From positions 1,116,001-1,180,000 of the forward strand of contig NZ_WSEL01000003.1 in NCBI RefSeq assembly GCF_009758015.1: a stretch of DNA of 64,000 nucleotides. Reading direction: 5' to 3'. The notes below the pieces were generated by a model. That model saw only the letters and a list, made by a program, of their open reading frames with translations. It was not told the origin of the DNA and ran no database searches. Position 1 is the stretch's first letter, and every line of letters starts with the position of its first letter. The stretch comes from Ramlibacter pinisoli (GTDB lineage: Bacteria > Pseudomonadota > Gammaproteobacteria > Burkholderiales > Burkholderiaceae_C). The position numbers and the translations under genes are program-made. Positions 1 to 11,580 of this stretch are shown piece after piece.

Positions 1-19
1 GCCTGAAGGAGAGCCCTTG

Positions 20-148
20 ATGATGAAGACCCTCGCCACCTGCCTCGCCCTGTGCTTCGCGCTCGCCGGCTGCAGCAACACCGTCCGCGGCGCCGGCCAG
101 GACATCCAGAAGGCGGGCAACGCGATCGAGAACGCGGTCAAGAAGTAA
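20..148 (+). CDS. Entericidin-like small lipoprotein
   Basis: This 42-residue protein starts with a short hydrophobic signal and a lipobox (LAGC, Cys near residue 18), followed by a small polar region ending in Lys-Lys. This matches entericidin A/B-type lipoproteins, which are exported, lipidated on the Cys and trimmed to a tiny membrane-anchored peptide. An AAGGAG ribosome site at 6-11 lies 8 nt before the first of two consecutive ATG codons, so ATG 20 is chosen. It ends 16 nt before leuD and is probably co-transcribed with it. The first six bases could be the tail of an upstream gene (TGA at 4-6), but that is not supportable alone. Confidence 0.85.
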   Translation: MMKTLATCLALCFALAGCSNTVRGAGQDIQKAGNAIENAVKK

Positions 149-164
149 CGCGGGCAGACCAACC

Positions 165-815
165 ATGAACAAGTTCACCGTGCACAAGGGCCTGGTGGCC
201 CCGATGGACCGCGAGAACGTCGACACCGACGCCATCATTCCCAAGCAGTTCCTGAAGTCGATCCACAAGACCGGCTTCGGCCAGAACCTGTTCGACGAGT
301 GGCGCTACCTCGACCCCGGCTTCCCGGGCCAGGACCCGGCCAGCCGCAAACCCAATCCCGACTTCGTGCTGAACCAGCCGCGCTACAAGGGCGCGTCCAT
401 CCTGCTGGCGCGCAAGAACTTCGGCTGCGGCTCCTCGCGCGAACACGCCCCCTGGGCGCTCGACCAGTACGGCTTCCGGGCGATCATCGCCCCGAGCTTC
501 GCCGACATCTTCTTCAACAACAGCTTCAAGAACGGGCTGCTGCCCATCGTGCTGCCCGACTCGGTGGTGGCCAGGCTGTTCGACGAGGCGCTGGCCTTCC
601 CCGGCTACGAGCTGACCATCGACCTGGAGCGCCAGGTGGTCGTCAAGCCGCAGGGCGAGGAGATCGCATTCGAGGTGCAGGGCTTCCGCAAGTACTGCCT
701 GCTCAACGGCCTCGACGACATCGGCCTGACGCTGCGCCAGTCCGACAAGATCAAGGCCTACGAGGCCAACCGGCTGGCCACCAAGCCCTGGCTGGCCCAC
801 ACCCTGCCGGGCTGA
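165..815 (+). CDS. leuD: 3-isopropylmalate dehydratase small subunit
   Basis: LeuD forms the small subunit of cytoplasmic isopropylmalate isomerase, which converts 2- to 3-isopropylmalate in leucine synthesis with the iron-sulfur LeuC subunit. The 216-residue length is normal for the family. The N-terminal [12 protein letters not shown] segment (about 20-31) and the swivel-domain signature [13 protein letters not shown] (about 87-99) are characteristic. It sits between a small lipoprotein gene and an unrelated HExxH protein gene, followed by leuB. LeuC is expected just upstream, outside the window. Confidence 0.97.
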   Translation: MNKFTVHKGLVAPMDRENVDTDAIIPKQFLKSIHKTGFGQNLFDEWRYLDPGFPGQDPASRKPNPDFVLNQPRYKGASILLARKNFGCGSSREHAPWALDQYGFRAIIAPSFADIFFNNSFKNGLLPIVLPDSVVARLFDEALAFPGYELTIDLERQVVVKPQGEEIAFEVQGFRKYCLLNGLDDIGLTLRQSDKIKAYEANRLATKPWLAHTLPG

Positions 816-820
816 CCACC

Positions 821-1825
821 GTGGGCGCCACCGGCCTGCTGCGCGGGCTGCTCGCGGCCGGCCTGCTGGTGGCGCAACTGGCCGCCGCGCAGGACCTGCG
901 GCCCGGGCTGGCCAGCCTGCGCTTCGCCGGCCTGGCGGAGGCGAAGGCCGCGCTGGCCGCCGACGACGACTGGATGGCCGCGACCGGCGACGTCCAGCGC
1001 GCCGCCACGGTGCGCGGCCAGGCGCCGGTGACGCTCGAGCAGTTCAAGGCGGCGCTGGCCGGCGCGGCGCGCGAGTGCGGCCCCGAGCAGCGCCGGCGCT
1101 GGAGCCTGGCGCTGGCGGACGTCGCCGACAGCCTGCGCCAGCTGCCGCTGCGCCTGCCCGACCCGGTGACCATCGTCTGCACCGACGGCTCCGATTCCGC
1201 CGGCGCGCCCTACACCCGCGGCGACACCGTGTTCCTGCCGCAGGTGCTGCCGCCAATGCGGGTGAGCGACGCCGAACTGCTGGCGCACGAGCTGGTGCAC
1301 ATCGCCGACCGCCGCCAGCCCGAGCGCGCCACCCGCCTGTACCGGCTGCTGGGCTTCGAGCCCGTCGGCCCGCTGGCCTGGCCGGCCGAGTGGGAGCCGC
1401 TGCGCATCGCCAACCCCGACGCGCCGCACCACCGCCACGTGGTGTGGATCGACGACGGCGGCCAGCGGCTGGCGGTGATGCCGCTGCTCGTGGCCGGCCG
1501 CGACCAGCTGGGCCCCGACGAGACCTTCTTGAGCGTGCTCGAGGTGCGGCTGCTGGCCGTCGAGCCCGGCCGGGACGGCGCGCCGAGCCGGCCGTTGCGC
1601 CAGGCCGGCCGTCTGGTCTGGTTCCCGGCCCAGGCGAGCGCCTCCTACCTCGACCAGCTCGGCGGCAACACCAGCTACGTGTTCCATCCCGAAGAAACGC
1701 TGGCCGACAATGTCGCGTTCCTTGCCAGCGGCCGCGCGGTTCCCAACCGCGCCCTGCTGGAACGCATCCGGGCCGTGCTCGCCGACGGCGGGCCGGCCGA
1801 TTCCCTTCCCCACCTAGCGAGATGA
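821..1825 (+). CDS. Putative secreted HExxH metalloprotein between leuD and leuB
   Basis: I do not recognise a named family. Reading from GTG 821, five bases after the leuD stop, gives 334 residues with an uncleaved-looking N-terminal signal (Leu/Ala-rich stretch 5-23, likely cut near AAA-Q). An HELVH zinc-protease motif lies at residues 156-160 inside a helix-like stretch ([15 protein letters not shown]), and there is a His cluster near residue 206 (PHHRH). This points to a periplasmic zinc-dependent peptidase or peptidase-like protein, but the third metal ligand is not obvious. The stop overlaps the ATG at 1822, so it is coupled to leuB although nothing suggests a leucine role. The same frame stays open upstream through leuD; that extension is a shadow. 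Confidence 0.75.
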   Translation: MGATGLLRGLLAAGLLVAQLAAAQDLRPGLASLRFAGLAEAKAALAADDDWMAATGDVQRAATVRGQAPVTLEQFKAALAGAARECGPEQRRRWSLALADVADSLRQLPLRLPDPVTIVCTDGSDSAGAPYTRGDTVFLPQVLPPMRVSDAELLAHELVHIADRRQPERATRLYRLLGFEPVGPLAWPAEWEPLRIANPDAPHHRHVVWIDDGGQRLAVMPLLVAGRDQLGPDETFLSVLEVRLLAVEPGRDGAPSRPLRQAGRLVWFPAQASASYLDQLGGNTSYVFHPEETLADNVAFLASGRAVPNRALLERIRAVLADGGPADSLPHLAR

Positions 1826-1827
1826 CG

Positions 1828-2919
1828 ATGAAGATTGCAGTGCTGCCGGGCGACGGCATCGGGACCGAGATCGTGGCCGAGGCCGTGAAGGTCCTGAAGG
1901 TTCTCGACCTCCCCCTCGACATGGAAACGGCCCTGGTCGGCGGCGCCGCCTACGAGGCCAAGGGCCACCCCCTGCCCGAGGACACGTTGAAGCTGGCCAA
2001 GGCCGCCGACGCCATCCTGTTCGGCGCCGTCGGCGACTGGAAGTTCGACAAGCTGGAGCGCCAGTTCCGGCCCGAGCAGGCCATCCTGGGCCTGCGCAAG
2101 CACCTGGGACTGTTCGCCAACTTCCGGCCGGCGATCTGCTACGAGCAGCTCACGCACGCCTCGAGCCTGAAGCCCGAGCTGGTGGCGGGCCTGGACATCC
2201 TGATCCTGCGCGAGCTCACCGGCGACATCTACTTCGGCCAGCCGCGCGGCCGGCGCACCGCCACCGACGGGCACTTCCCCGGTGCCGAGGAAGCCTTCGA
2301 CACCATGCGCTACAGCCGCCCGGAGATCGAGCGCATCGCGCACGTCGCCTTCCAGGCCGCCCGCAAGCGCAACAAGCACGTGACCAGCGTGGACAAGGCC
2401 AACGTGCTCGAGACCTTCCAGCTGTGGAAGGACGTCGTGACCGAAGTGGGCAAGGAGTACCCGGACGTCACGCTGGACCACATGTACGTGGACAACGCGG
2501 CGATGCAGCTGGTCAAGCAGCCGAAGTTCTTCGACGTGGTGGTCACCGGCAACATGTTCGGCGACATCCTGTCCGACGAGGCGGCCATGCTCACCGGCTC
2601 GATCGGCATGCTGCCCTCGGCCAGCCTGAACGCGGGCAACCAGGGCCTGTACGAGCCCAGCCACGGCAGTGCGCCGGACATCGCCGGCAAGGGCGTGGCG
2701 AATCCGTTGGCTACAATCCTGTCCTCCGCCATGATGCTGCGCTACTCCCTGAACCAGCCCGAAGCCGCCGATCGCATCGAGGCGGCGGTCAAGGCCGTGC
2801 TCGCGTCGGGACTGCGCACGGCGGACATCTGGTCCGAAGGCACCACGAAGGTCGGCACCCGCGCCATGGGCGATGCCGTCGTGGCCGCGATCACCAAAAA
2901 GACCATTACCAAGAGCTAG
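1828..2919 (+). CDS. leuB: 3-isopropylmalate dehydrogenase
   Basis: LeuB oxidises and decarboxylates 3-isopropylmalate to 2-oxoisocaproate with NAD+ in leucine synthesis. The protein opens with [15 protein letters not shown], the family N-terminus. It contains the substrate segment [11 protein letters not shown] (about 131-141) and the Lys/Asp-rich active-site region [20 protein letters not shown]. The Mg-binding [14 protein letters not shown] lies near 243-256, and the [10 protein letters not shown] nucleotide loop near 280. Length is about 363 residues. An in-frame ATG at 1822 (MTMKIAV) overlapping the upstream stop is an alternative start; neither has a strong ribosome site. Confidence 0.96.
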   Translation: MKIAVLPGDGIGTEIVAEAVKVLKVLDLPLDMETALVGGAAYEAKGHPLPEDTLKLAKAADAILFGAVGDWKFDKLERQFRPEQAILGLRKHLGLFANFRPAICYEQLTHASSLKPELVAGLDILILRELTGDIYFGQPRGRRTATDGHFPGAEEAFDTMRYSRPEIERIAHVAFQAARKRNKHVTSVDKANVLETFQLWKDVVTEVGKEYPDVTLDHMYVDNAAMQLVKQPKFFDVVVTGNMFGDILSDEAAMLTGSIGMLPSASLNAGNQGLYEPSHGSAPDIAGKGVANPLATILSSAMMLRYSLNQPEAADRIEAAVKAVLASGLRTADIWSEGTTKVGTRAMGDAVVAAITKKTITKS

Positions 2920-2944
2920 CAGCTCCGGTTCGTCGCGCGCCTCT

Positions 2945-2965
2945 CCCCGGCCGGACGAGCCGGGG
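2945..2965 (+). other. GC-rich stem-loop in the leuB-asd gap
   Basis: CCCCGGC (2945-2951) and GCCGGGG (2959-2965) form a perfect 7-bp stem with a 7-nt loop in the 76-nt gap before asd. No T-run follows, so it is not a normal intrinsic terminator. It could slow processing or decay of the leu message, or be chance in GC-rich DNA. Confidence 0.35.
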
Positions 2966-2995
2966 AACCAGGATTCACTCGAAAGGCGTATGACG

Positions 2996-4171
2996 ATGGC
3001 AATCTCCAAGGCACAACAACCGCTGGTCGGCCTGGTCGGCTGGCGCGGCATGGTCGGTTCGGTCCTGATGGACCGCATGCAGGCCGAAGGCGACTTCGGC
3101 CTCATCGAGCCGGCGTTCTTCTCGACCTCGAACGCCGGCGGCAAGGCGCCCGCCCAGGCGAAGAACGAAGCCGTCCTGAAGGACGCGTTCGACATCGAGG
3201 CGCTCAGGAAGTGCGACATCGTCATCACCTGCCAGGGCGGCGACTACACCACCGAGGTGTTCCCCAAGCTGCGCGCCGCCGGCTGGACCGGCCACTGGAT
3301 CGACGCCGCGTCGACGCTGCGCATGCAGGACGACGCCGTCATCGTGCTCGACCCGGTCAACTCGCCGGTGATCCGCAACGCGCTCGCCAAGGGCGGCCGC
3401 AACTGGATCGGCGGCAACTGCACCGTCAGCTGCATGCTCATGGGCGTGGGCGCCCTCTACAAGGCCGGCCTGGTCGAGTGGATGAGCAGCATGACCTATC
3501 AGGCGGCCTCGGGCGGCGGCGCCCAGCACATGCGCGAGCTGCTCACCCAGTTCGGCACGCTCAATGCCGAGGTCAAGGCCCTGCTCGACGATCCCAAGTC
3601 GGCCATCCTCGAGATCGACCGCAAGGTGCTGCACCGCCAGCAGAGCCTGGGCGCGGCGGAGACCGAGAACTTCGGCGTTCCGCTGGGCGGCTCGCTCATT
3701 CCCTGGATCGACAAGGACCTGGGCATCGGCAAGCAGCGCGGCGACGACGGCTGGGGTGTCTCGCGCGAGGAATGGAAGGCCGGCGCCGAGACCAACAAGA
3801 TCCTGGGCCAGGGCCCCGGCTTCGCCACCCCGGCGGTGCCGGTCGACGGCTTCTGCGTGCGCGTGGGCGCCATGCGCTGCCACAGCCAGGCGCTGACCTT
3901 CAAGCTGAAGAAGGACGTGCCGCTGGCCGACATCGAGGCCATGATCGCCGCCGACAACCAGTGGGTGCGCGTGGTGCCGAACACCCGCGAGGCCACGCTG
4001 AAGGACCTGACCCCCGTGGCCGTCACCGGCACGCTGGGCATCCCGGTGGGCCGGCTGCGCAAGATGGCCATGGGCCCCGAGTACCTCGGCGCCTTCACCA
4101 TCGGCGACCAGCTGCTGTGGGGCGCGGCCGAGCCGCTGCGCCGCATGCTGCGCATCCTGCTGGACGCCTGA
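2996..4171 (+). CDS. asd: Aspartate-semialdehyde dehydrogenase
   Basis: Asd reduces aspartyl phosphate to aspartate semialdehyde with NADPH, feeding lysine/diaminopimelate, threonine and methionine synthesis. The N-terminal Rossmann region ([14 protein letters not shown], about 11-24) and the catalytic motif GGNCTVSCM, with nucleophile Cys near residue 142, are clear. The conserved [12 protein letters not shown] helix follows. At about 391 residues it is the long Gram-negative form. Start 2996 is preferred because GAAAGG at 2981-2986 lies 9 nt upstream; ATG 2990 is only 3 nt away. It is followed by a 179-nt gap before fimV. Confidence 0.97.
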   Translation: MAISKAQQPLVGLVGWRGMVGSVLMDRMQAEGDFGLIEPAFFSTSNAGGKAPAQAKNEAVLKDAFDIEALRKCDIVITCQGGDYTTEVFPKLRAAGWTGHWIDAASTLRMQDDAVIVLDPVNSPVIRNALAKGGRNWIGGNCTVSCMLMGVGALYKAGLVEWMSSMTYQAASGGGAQHMRELLTQFGTLNAEVKALLDDPKSAILEIDRKVLHRQQSLGAAETENFGVPLGGSLIPWIDKDLGIGKQRGDDGWGVSREEWKAGAETNKILGQGPGFATPAVPVDGFCVRVGAMRCHSQALTFKLKKDVPLADIEAMIAADNQWVRVVPNTREATLKDLTPVAVTGTLGIPVGRLRKMAMGPEYLGAFTIGDQLLWGAAEPLRRMLRILLDA

Positions 4172-4285
4172 CCGGCATTGGCTCCGCGCTGTAGCGAGTG
4201 GTTACAGCACGTTGTCGAGCCACAACAAGGATCGTGCTTCCGCCGAGCTTGACGGGGCCTGCCCGAACCTCAGGCCGGTTTCAGC

Positions 4286-4314
4286 TTGTTCGGCTAAAAC
4301 ATTGATGCTATGGT
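4286..4314 (+). promoter_or_regulatory. Candidate sigma-70 promoter for fimV
   Basis: TTGTTC (4286-4291), a 17-bp spacer and TATGGT (4309-4314) lie 37 bp before the fimV start, in a locally AT-richer stretch of the asd-fimV gap. The rest of the gap (4172-4285) shows only a weak GCTGTA/TACAGC stem near 4190-4210. Spacing is ideal but both boxes deviate from consensus. Confidence 0.35.
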
Positions 4315-4350
4315 CCTTTTAGCAATTCCGCTCTCAAGGCGAACGCCCGC

Positions 4351-7101
4351 ATGAAGAGAAAAAAACTGCCCGCCAACCGAGCAGTGGGGACCCCAACGAT
4401 CGCGAACCGGACCTGGCAAGCCAGTGCTGTTGCGTTGTCCGTTGCCGCCGCGCTGAGCTTCCCCGCGACGGACGCCCACGCCTTGGCGCTCGGGCGCGTC
4501 ACCGTCCAGTCGGCCCTCGGCGAACGCCTGCTCGCCGACATCGACCTGCCCGAGATCAACGGCGAGGAAGCCGCCAGTCTGCGCGCCGCCGTGGCCTCGC
4601 CGGCGGCCTACCGCGCGGCCGGGCTCGACTACAACCCCGCGTTGCAGGGCGTCAGCATCACGCTGCAGCGCCGCTCCGACGGCCGCTACTTCCTGCGCCT
4701 GCAGAGCGAGCGCGCCGTCAGCGAGCCGTTCGTCGACATGCTGGTCGAGACCAGCTGGTCGTCCGGCCGCATCACGCGCGACTTCACGCTGCTGCTCGAT
4801 CCGCCGAGCCTGCGCCAGGGGCAGGCCCCGATCACGGCGCAAGCCGCTCCCGCCCCGGCCACGCCTTCTGCGGCAGCTCCTGCCGCCGGCGTGACGGCCG
4901 TCCCGCGTGCAGCGCGGCCGGTTGCCGCCGTCCGGCCGCCGGTCCAGGCCCAGGCTGCCGCTCCGTCTCCAGCCCCCGCGGCAGCACCCGCACCGGCCGG
5001 CGAGGGCAAGCAGGTCACCGTGCAGGGCGGCGACACCGCCGGCAAGATCGCTGCCGGCAACAAGCCCGCCACCGTCTCGCTCGACCAGATGCTGGTCGCG
5101 ATGCTGCGCTCCAACCCGGACGCCTTCGTCGGCGGCAACATCAACCGGCTGCGCTCGGGCGCCGTCCTCAGCCTGCCCTCGCAGGCCCAGGCCGAGGCGG
5201 TCCCGCCTGCCGAGGCCACCCAGACCCTGGTGGCGCAGAGCCGCGACTTCAACGAATTCCGCCGGCGTCTGGCCGAAGGCGTGCCCACGGCCCCGGCCGG
5301 CGGCGCCGAGCGGCAGGCCAGCGGCAAGGTGCAGGCCCAGGTCGACGAGAAGAAGCCGGCCGCTTCCGCACCCGACAAGCTCACCCTGTCCAAGGGTGCC
5401 GTCCAGTCCAGGAGCTCCGCCGACGCCATCGCCACCCAGCGCGCCGCGCAGGACGAGGCCAAGCGCGTGGCCGAGCTCAACCAGAACATCAAGCAGCTGC
5501 AGGACCTGAGCAGTGCCGCCAGCGCACCCAAGGCCGGCGCAGCCGCCGCGCCGGGTGCGACCGCAGCCGCGCCGGGCAAGCCGGCCAGCGGCCCCGCCAC
5601 CGGCGTGACGCTGCCGGTGGCCACCCCTGCCGCACCGGTCGCCGCCGCTGCCAGCGCGGCCTCAGCTCCGGCCGCCAGCGCTCCGGCTCCCGTGGCCCCT
5701 GTTGCCGCCGCTGTAGCCAGCGACGCCGCGCAAGCCGCTTCCGCCCCCCTGGCCGGCGCCAGTGCCACCCCGCTGGCCGCGACCACTGCGCCGGCCGCCG
5801 AGCCTGCCGCGGCCGCCTCGGCACCGCGCAAGAAGCCGTCCGTGCCGCCGCCCCCGCCGCCTGAACCCAGCTTCGTCGACGAACTGCTCGACAACCCGCT
5901 GATCCCCGCCGCCCTGGGCGGCGTGCTCGCCCTGCTGGCGGGCGTGGGCATCTGGAAGGTCCGCCAGCGCCGCAAGGCCACCCAGGTCGACAGTTCCTTC
6001 CTCGAGAGCCGCCTGCAGCCCGACTCGTTCTTCGGCGCCAGCGGCGGCCAGCGCGTCGACACGGCCGAAGGCGCGCCCACCGGTTCGTCGATGGTCTATT
6101 CGCCGAGCCAGCTCGATGCCGCCGGCGACGTCGACCCGGTGGCCGAGGCCGACGTGTACCTGGCCTACGGCCGCGACCTGCAGGCCGAGGAGATCCTCAA
6201 GGAAGCGCTGCGCACCAGCCCGCAACGCGTGGCCATCCACGTCAAGTTGCTCGAGATCTACGCCAAGCGGCGCGATGCCAAGGCGTTCGAGCAGGTGGCC
6301 AGCGAGGCCTACAGCCTGAGCCACGGCGAAGGCTCCGAATGGGCCCGCATCTGCGAACTGGGCCAGGAACTCGACCCGTCCAACTCGATGTATCGGCCGG
6401 GTGGCCAGCCGGTGACCACCGGCGCAGCCCCCGTGGCGGCAGCACCGGTCGCCGCAGCAGTGGCCGGCGCCGCGGCGGCCGCGGCCTTCACCGCCACTGC
6501 CAAGCAGGCTGCCGAGCCCGTGGCGCCCGCGGCCGATGTCGACCTCGACCTGGACTTCTCGCTCGACGACCCGGTCGACGCGGCGCCGGCGTTCGCCGCA
6601 CCGCCCGCCGCCGAAGCGGTCGCCACGCAGGCCATGCCGGCCCAGCCGCTGCTCGACGATCCGCTGTCGATGGATTTCAGCGTGATCACGCCCGTGGCGC
6701 CGCTGGCCACGCCCGCGCCGGACCTCGCATCCGCCGACAACAGCCTCAACTTCGACCTGCCCGCGATCTCTGCGCCGGCTACGGCGGTGGCCACTCCGGC
6801 GCCCGCCGCCGACTCCGGCATGCTCGAGTTCGACCTCGGCGGCCTGTCGCTCGACCTGCCCGGCGCCGCGCCGGCCCGCGCCGAGGCAGCCGACACGGTC
6901 GAAGGCGAGATCAGCACCACCGGGCTGGACCTGTCGTCGGTTGATGGTGACGACCCGCTGGCCACCAAGCTCGCGCTGGCGCAGGAGTTCAACGCCATCG
7001 GCGACGCCGACGGCGCCCGCAGCCTGGCCCAGGAAGTCATCGCCGAAGCGTCCGGCGACCTCAAGAACAAGGCGCAGCGGTTCCTGGCGGAGATCGGCTG
7101 A
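4351..7101 (+). CDS. fimV: FimV-type polar/pilus assembly protein
   Basis: This 916-residue protein has FimV architecture. A signal peptide ends near DAHA-LALG (about residue 47), followed by the conserved periplasmic FimV domain (GRVTVQSALGERLLADIDLP). A LysM-like peptidoglycan-binding stretch lies at about 220-275 (VTVQGGDTAGKIA). Then come long Ala/Pro low-complexity linkers, a single transmembrane helix near 517-537, a TPR-like cytoplasmic region (VAEADVYLAYGRDLQAEEIL), more Ala-rich linker, and the C-terminal FimV tail (about 860-916). In Pseudomonas FimV localises to the pole and supports type IV pili, the secretin PilQ and cAMP control. Its place between asd and truA is a familiar betaproteobacterial order. 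Confidence 0.93.
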   Translation: MKRKKLPANRAVGTPTIANRTWQASAVALSVAAALSFPATDAHALALGRVTVQSALGERLLADIDLPEINGEEAASLRAAVASPAAYRAAGLDYNPALQGVSITLQRRSDGRYFLRLQSERAVSEPFVDMLVETSWSSGRITRDFTLLLDPPSLRQGQAPITAQAAPAPATPSAAAPAAGVTAVPRAARPVAAVRPPVQAQAAAPSPAPAAAPAPAGEGKQVTVQGGDTAGKIAAGNKPATVSLDQMLVAMLRSNPDAFVGGNINRLRSGAVLSLPSQAQAEAVPPAEATQTLVAQSRDFNEFRRRLAEGVPTAPAGGAERQASGKVQAQVDEKKPAASAPDKLTLSKGAVQSRSSADAIATQRAAQDEAKRVAELNQNIKQLQDLSSAASAPKAGAAAAPGATAAAPGKPASGPATGVTLPVATPAAPVAAAASAASAPAASAPAPVAPVAAAVASDAAQAASAPLAGASATPLAATTAPAAEPAAAASAPRKKPSVPPPPPPEPSFVDELLDNPLIPAALGGVLALLAGVGIWKVRQRRKATQVDSSFLESRLQPDSFFGASGGQRVDTAEGAPTGSSMVYSPSQLDAAGDVDPVAEADVYLAYGRDLQAEEILKEALRTSPQRVAIHVKLLEIYAKRRDAKAFEQVASEAYSLSHGEGSEWARICELGQELDPSNSMYRPGGQPVTTGAAPVAAAPVAAAVAGAAAAAAFTATAKQAAEPVAPAADVDLDLDFSLDDPVDAAPAFAAPPAAEAVATQAMPAQPLLDDPLSMDFSVITPVAPLATPAPDLASADNSLNFDLPAISAPATAVATPAPAADSGMLEFDLGGLSLDLPGAAPARAEAADTVEGEISTTGLDLSSVDGDDPLATKLALAQEFNAIGDADGARSLAQEVIAEASGDLKNKAQRFLAEIG

Positions 7102-7126
7102 TCCCCCGGGTTTCCAGGGAGCGCCC

Positions 7127-7909
7127 ATGAGGTGGGCTCTCGGCGTCAGCTACCACGGACAGGCTTACGACGGCTGGCAGAGCCAGCCGTCCGGCCGCAC
7201 CGTGCAGGACCACCTCGAAGGCGCGCTCACGCGGTTTGCCGTCCAGCCGGTCGCCACCGTGTGCGCGGGCCGCACCGATGCCGGCGTCCATGGCCTGATG
7301 CAGGTGGTGCACTTCGACACCACGCTCGAACGCGAGGCCTTCTCCTGGGTGCGCGGCACCAACACCTTCCTGCCGCCCGACATCGCCGTGCAGTGGGCGC
7401 AGCCGGTGCCCGATGCCTTCCATTCCCGCGCCAGCGCCCTCGCCCGCCGCTATGCCTTCGTGCTGCTGGAATCGCCCGTGCGGCCCAGCCTCGAGAACGG
7501 GCGTGCCGGCTGGGTCTTCCGCCCGCTCGACCAGCAGGCGATGGAGGCGGCCGCCGCCCGGCTGCTGGGCCAGCACGACTTCACCTCGTTCCGTGCGTCG
7601 GCCTGCCAGGCCCGCTCGCCGGTCAAGACCATGCGCCACATCGGCATCTCGCGGCGCGGCGCCTACTGGCGCTTCGATTTCGAGGCCGACGCCTTCCTGC
7701 ACCACATGATCCGCAACATCATGGGGTGCCTGCTGCTGGTGGGCCAGGGCCTGCAGCCGCCGCAGTGGATCGACCAGGTGCTGGCGGCGCGCGACCGGGA
7801 CGCGGCCGCACCGACCTTCCCGCCCGACGGCCTGTACTTCCTGGGGCCGGTGTACGACGCCCGCTGGGGCCTGCCGCAGCGCACCCCTGCCTATGATTGG
7901 CTGCCATGA
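7127..7909 (+). CDS. truA: tRNA pseudouridine(38-40) synthase
   Basis: TruA isomerises uridines 38-40 in the tRNA anticodon arm. The 260-residue length is normal. The catalytic Asp is in AGRTDAGVHG (Asp near residue 51), and the second signature RRYAFVLLE lies near residue 110. The C-terminal substrate loop FEADAFLHHMIRNIMG follows near 183-198. ATG 7127 is preferred; the frame is open further upstream inside fimV, but that part is a shadow. The stop overlaps the trpF start by ATGA, so the two are translationally coupled. Confidence 0.97.
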   Translation: MRWALGVSYHGQAYDGWQSQPSGRTVQDHLEGALTRFAVQPVATVCAGRTDAGVHGLMQVVHFDTTLEREAFSWVRGTNTFLPPDIAVQWAQPVPDAFHSRASALARRYAFVLLESPVRPSLENGRAGWVFRPLDQQAMEAAAARLLGQHDFTSFRASACQARSPVKTMRHIGISRRGAYWRFDFEADAFLHHMIRNIMGCLLLVGQGLQPPQWIDQVLAARDRDAAAPTFPPDGLYFLGPVYDARWGLPQRTPAYDWLP

Positions 7910-8602
7910 GCCCAGCGCCACATTCCCAGCCGAGCCAGCGGACCCGCATTAAGATCTGCGGGCTCACCCGTGAGCAGGACGTCGACACCGCCGTCCAGGC
8001 CGGCGCCGACGCGGTCGGGTTCGTGCTGTACCCGCCGAGCCCGCGCCATGTGACCGCCGGGCGTGCGGCCGAGCTGGCCGCCCGCCTGCCGCCCTTCGTC
8101 ACGCCGGTGCTGCTGTTCGTCAACGAGAGCGCGGCCGCGGTCGCCGCGGCCTGCGCGGCCGTGCCCGCGGCCATGCTCCAGTTCCACGGCGACGAGTCAC
8201 CCGAGCAGTGCGCGCTGGCCGCCGCCGGGCGCCCGTGGATGCGCGCCGCGCGCATCCCGCTCGACGGGGCCGCCACCTTCGACTTGGTAGAATTTGCTGC
8301 CCGTCACGAACAAGCCCGGGCCGTTCTCCTCGACGCGCATGTCGAGGGCTACGGCGGCGGCGGCAAGGCCTTCGATTGGTCACGTCTTCCACCAAGCGTC
8401 AACGCTCACCTCGTCTTGTCTGGTGGGTTGACGCCTGCAAACGTGACCGATGGCATCGTGCAGGTGCGGCCGCGTTGCAGGACGCTGGCCGTTGATGTGA
8501 GTTCCGGGGTCGAGCGCGCCAAGGGCGTGAAGGACCCCGACAAGATCCATCAGTTCGTCGCGGCCGTGCGCGCCGCCGACGCTCTCCTTGCAAGGTCCAC
8601 CG

Positions 8603-8625
<23 letters not shown>
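7906..8625 (+). CDS. trpF: Phosphoribosylanthranilate isomerase
   Basis: TrpF performs the Amadori rearrangement of phosphoribosylanthranilate to CdRP in tryptophan synthesis. The TIM-barrel opens with RIKICGLT (Cys near residue 18 is the expected general base). The phosphate/acid loop [20 protein letters not shown] and the glycine loop [10 protein letters not shown] are present. The first of the trpF-trpB-trpA run, it overlaps truA by 4 nt, and its last 23 nt overlap the trpB start. TrpC, TrpD and TrpE are not in the window. Confidence 0.96.
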
Positions 8626-9864
<1,239 letters not shown>

Positions 9865-9868
<4 letters not shown>

Positions 9869-10674
9869 GCCGCATCGCCGCCACCTTCTCGCGCCTGCGG
9901 CAGGCCGGGCGCAAGGCGCTCATTCCCTATGTCACGGCCGGCTATCCCTACGCCGACATCACGCCCGAGCTGATGCACGCCATGGTGGCGGCCGGCGCCG
10001 ACGTGATCGAGCTGGGCGTGCCGTTCTCGGACCCCATGGCCGACGGTCCCGTCATCCAGAAGGCCGGCGAACAGGCGCTGGCGCTGGGCATCGGCACGGC
10101 GCAGGTGCTGGCCATGGTGCGGACCTTCCGCGAGCGCGATGCAGCCACGCCGGTCGTGCTCATGGGCTACGCCAACCCGGTGGAGCGCTACGACCTGCGC
10201 CACGGGCCCGGATCCTTCATCCGCGACGCGGCCGCGGCCGGCGTCGACGGCGTCCTGATCGTCGACTACCCGCCCGAGGAGTGCGAGGACTTCGCCGCCC
10301 AGCTGAAGGCGGCCGGCCTGGACCTCATCTTCCTGCTGGCGCCCACCTCGACCGCGCGGCGCATGCAGCAGGTGGCGCGCATCGCCAGCGGCTACGTCTA
10401 CTACGTGTCGCTCAAGGGCGTGACGGGTGCCGGCCACCTGGACACCGGCGCAGTCGAGCAGATGCTGCCGCGCATCCGCGAGCACGTGCAGGTGCCGGTC
10501 GGCGTGGGTTTCGGCATCCGCGACGCCGAGACGGCGCGTGCCATCGGCCGCGTGGCCGACGCCGTGGTGATCGGCACCCGGCTGCTGCAACTCATCGAGG
10601 GCCAGCCGCGCGACCGGGTGGCCGCCGAGGCTGCCACGTTCCTGCGCGGCATCCGCCAGGCGCTCGACGCCTAG
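9865..10674 (+). CDS. trpA: Tryptophan synthase alpha subunit
   Basis: TrpA cleaves indole-3-glycerol phosphate to indole, which is channelled to TrpB. At 269 residues it has the catalytic pair at the usual numbers: Glu49 in [10 protein letters not shown] and Asp60 in PMADGPVIQ. The phosphate-binding [11 protein letters not shown] and the loop [12 protein letters not shown] are present. ATG 9865 overlaps the trpB stop (ATGA). The frame is open far upstream, but this is antisense-style GC shadow. Confidence 0.97.
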
Positions 10675-10703
10675 AATCCCGCTTTCCCCGGAGCACCATC
10701 CCC

Positions 10704-11576
10704 ATGAGCTGGCTCGAAAAACTGCTGCCCCCCAAGATCCAACCGACCGACCCGGCCGAGCGCCGCAGCGTGCCCGAGGGCCTGTGGGTCAAGTGCCCCA
10801 GCTGCGAGACGGTGCTGTACAAGACCGACCTCGAGCACAACCTCAACGTCTGTCCCACCTGCAGCCACCACCACCGCATCGGCGCGCGCCCGCGGCTCAA
10901 CACGTTCCTGGACGCCGAAGGCCGCTGGGAGATCGGCCAGGAGGTGCTGCCGGTCGACGCGCTGAAGTTCAAGGACAGCCGCCGCTATCCCGAGCGGCTG
11001 AAGGAAGCGCTCGAGAACACCGGCGAAACCGATGCCCTGGTCGTCATGGGCGGCGCCGTCCAGGGCATCAGCCTGGTGGCGGCGGCCTTCGAATTCGACT
11101 TCATGGGCGGCAGCATGGGCAGCGTGGTCGGCGAGCGCTTCGTGCGCGGCGTCGAGAGCGCCATCGAGCAGAAGGTGCCGTTCCTGTGCTTCACCGCCAC
11201 CGGTGGTGCGCGCATGCAGGAGGGGCTGCTGTCGCTGATGCAGATGGCCAAGACCAATGCCGCCCTGACGCGGCTGGCGAAGAAGGGCCTGCCCTACGTC
11301 AGCGTCCTGACCGATCCCACCATGGGCGGCGTGAGCGCCGGTTTCGCCTTCGTCGGCGACGTGGTCATCGCCGAGCCCAAGGCGCTGATCGGCTTTGCCG
11401 GCCCGCGCGTCATCGAGTCCACCGTGCGCGTCACGCTGCCCGAAGGCTTCCAGCGCGCCGAGTTCCTGCAGCAGAAGGGCGCGGTCGACTTCATCTGCGA
11501 CCGGCGCGAGCTGCGCACCCGCGTCGCGCACCTGCTGGCCATGCTGCAGCGCCAGCCCGCCGACGCGGTGATCTGA
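10704..11576 (+). CDS. accD: Acetyl-CoA carboxylase carboxyltransferase beta subunit
   Basis: AccD with AccA transfers the carboxyl group from biotin to acetyl-CoA, making malonyl-CoA. The 290-residue protein has the N-terminal four-Cys zinc ribbon (Cys 31, 34, 50, 53) that separates AccD from other carboxyltransferases. The crotonase-type core includes [20 protein letters not shown] and [12 protein letters not shown]. It lies 29 nt after trpA, a common arrangement. In many relatives folC follows; here a convergent YggT gene does. Confidence 0.97.
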   Translation: MSWLEKLLPPKIQPTDPAERRSVPEGLWVKCPSCETVLYKTDLEHNLNVCPTCSHHHRIGARPRLNTFLDAEGRWEIGQEVLPVDALKFKDSRRYPERLKEALENTGETDALVVMGGAVQGISLVAAAFEFDFMGGSMGSVVGERFVRGVESAIEQKVPFLCFTATGGARMQEGLLSLMQMAKTNAALTRLAKKGLPYVSVLTDPTMGGVSAGFAFVGDVVIAEPKALIGFAGPRVIESTVRVTLPEGFQRAEFLQQKGAVDFICDRRELRTRVAHLLAMLQRQPADAVI

Positions 11577-11580
11577 CCCG

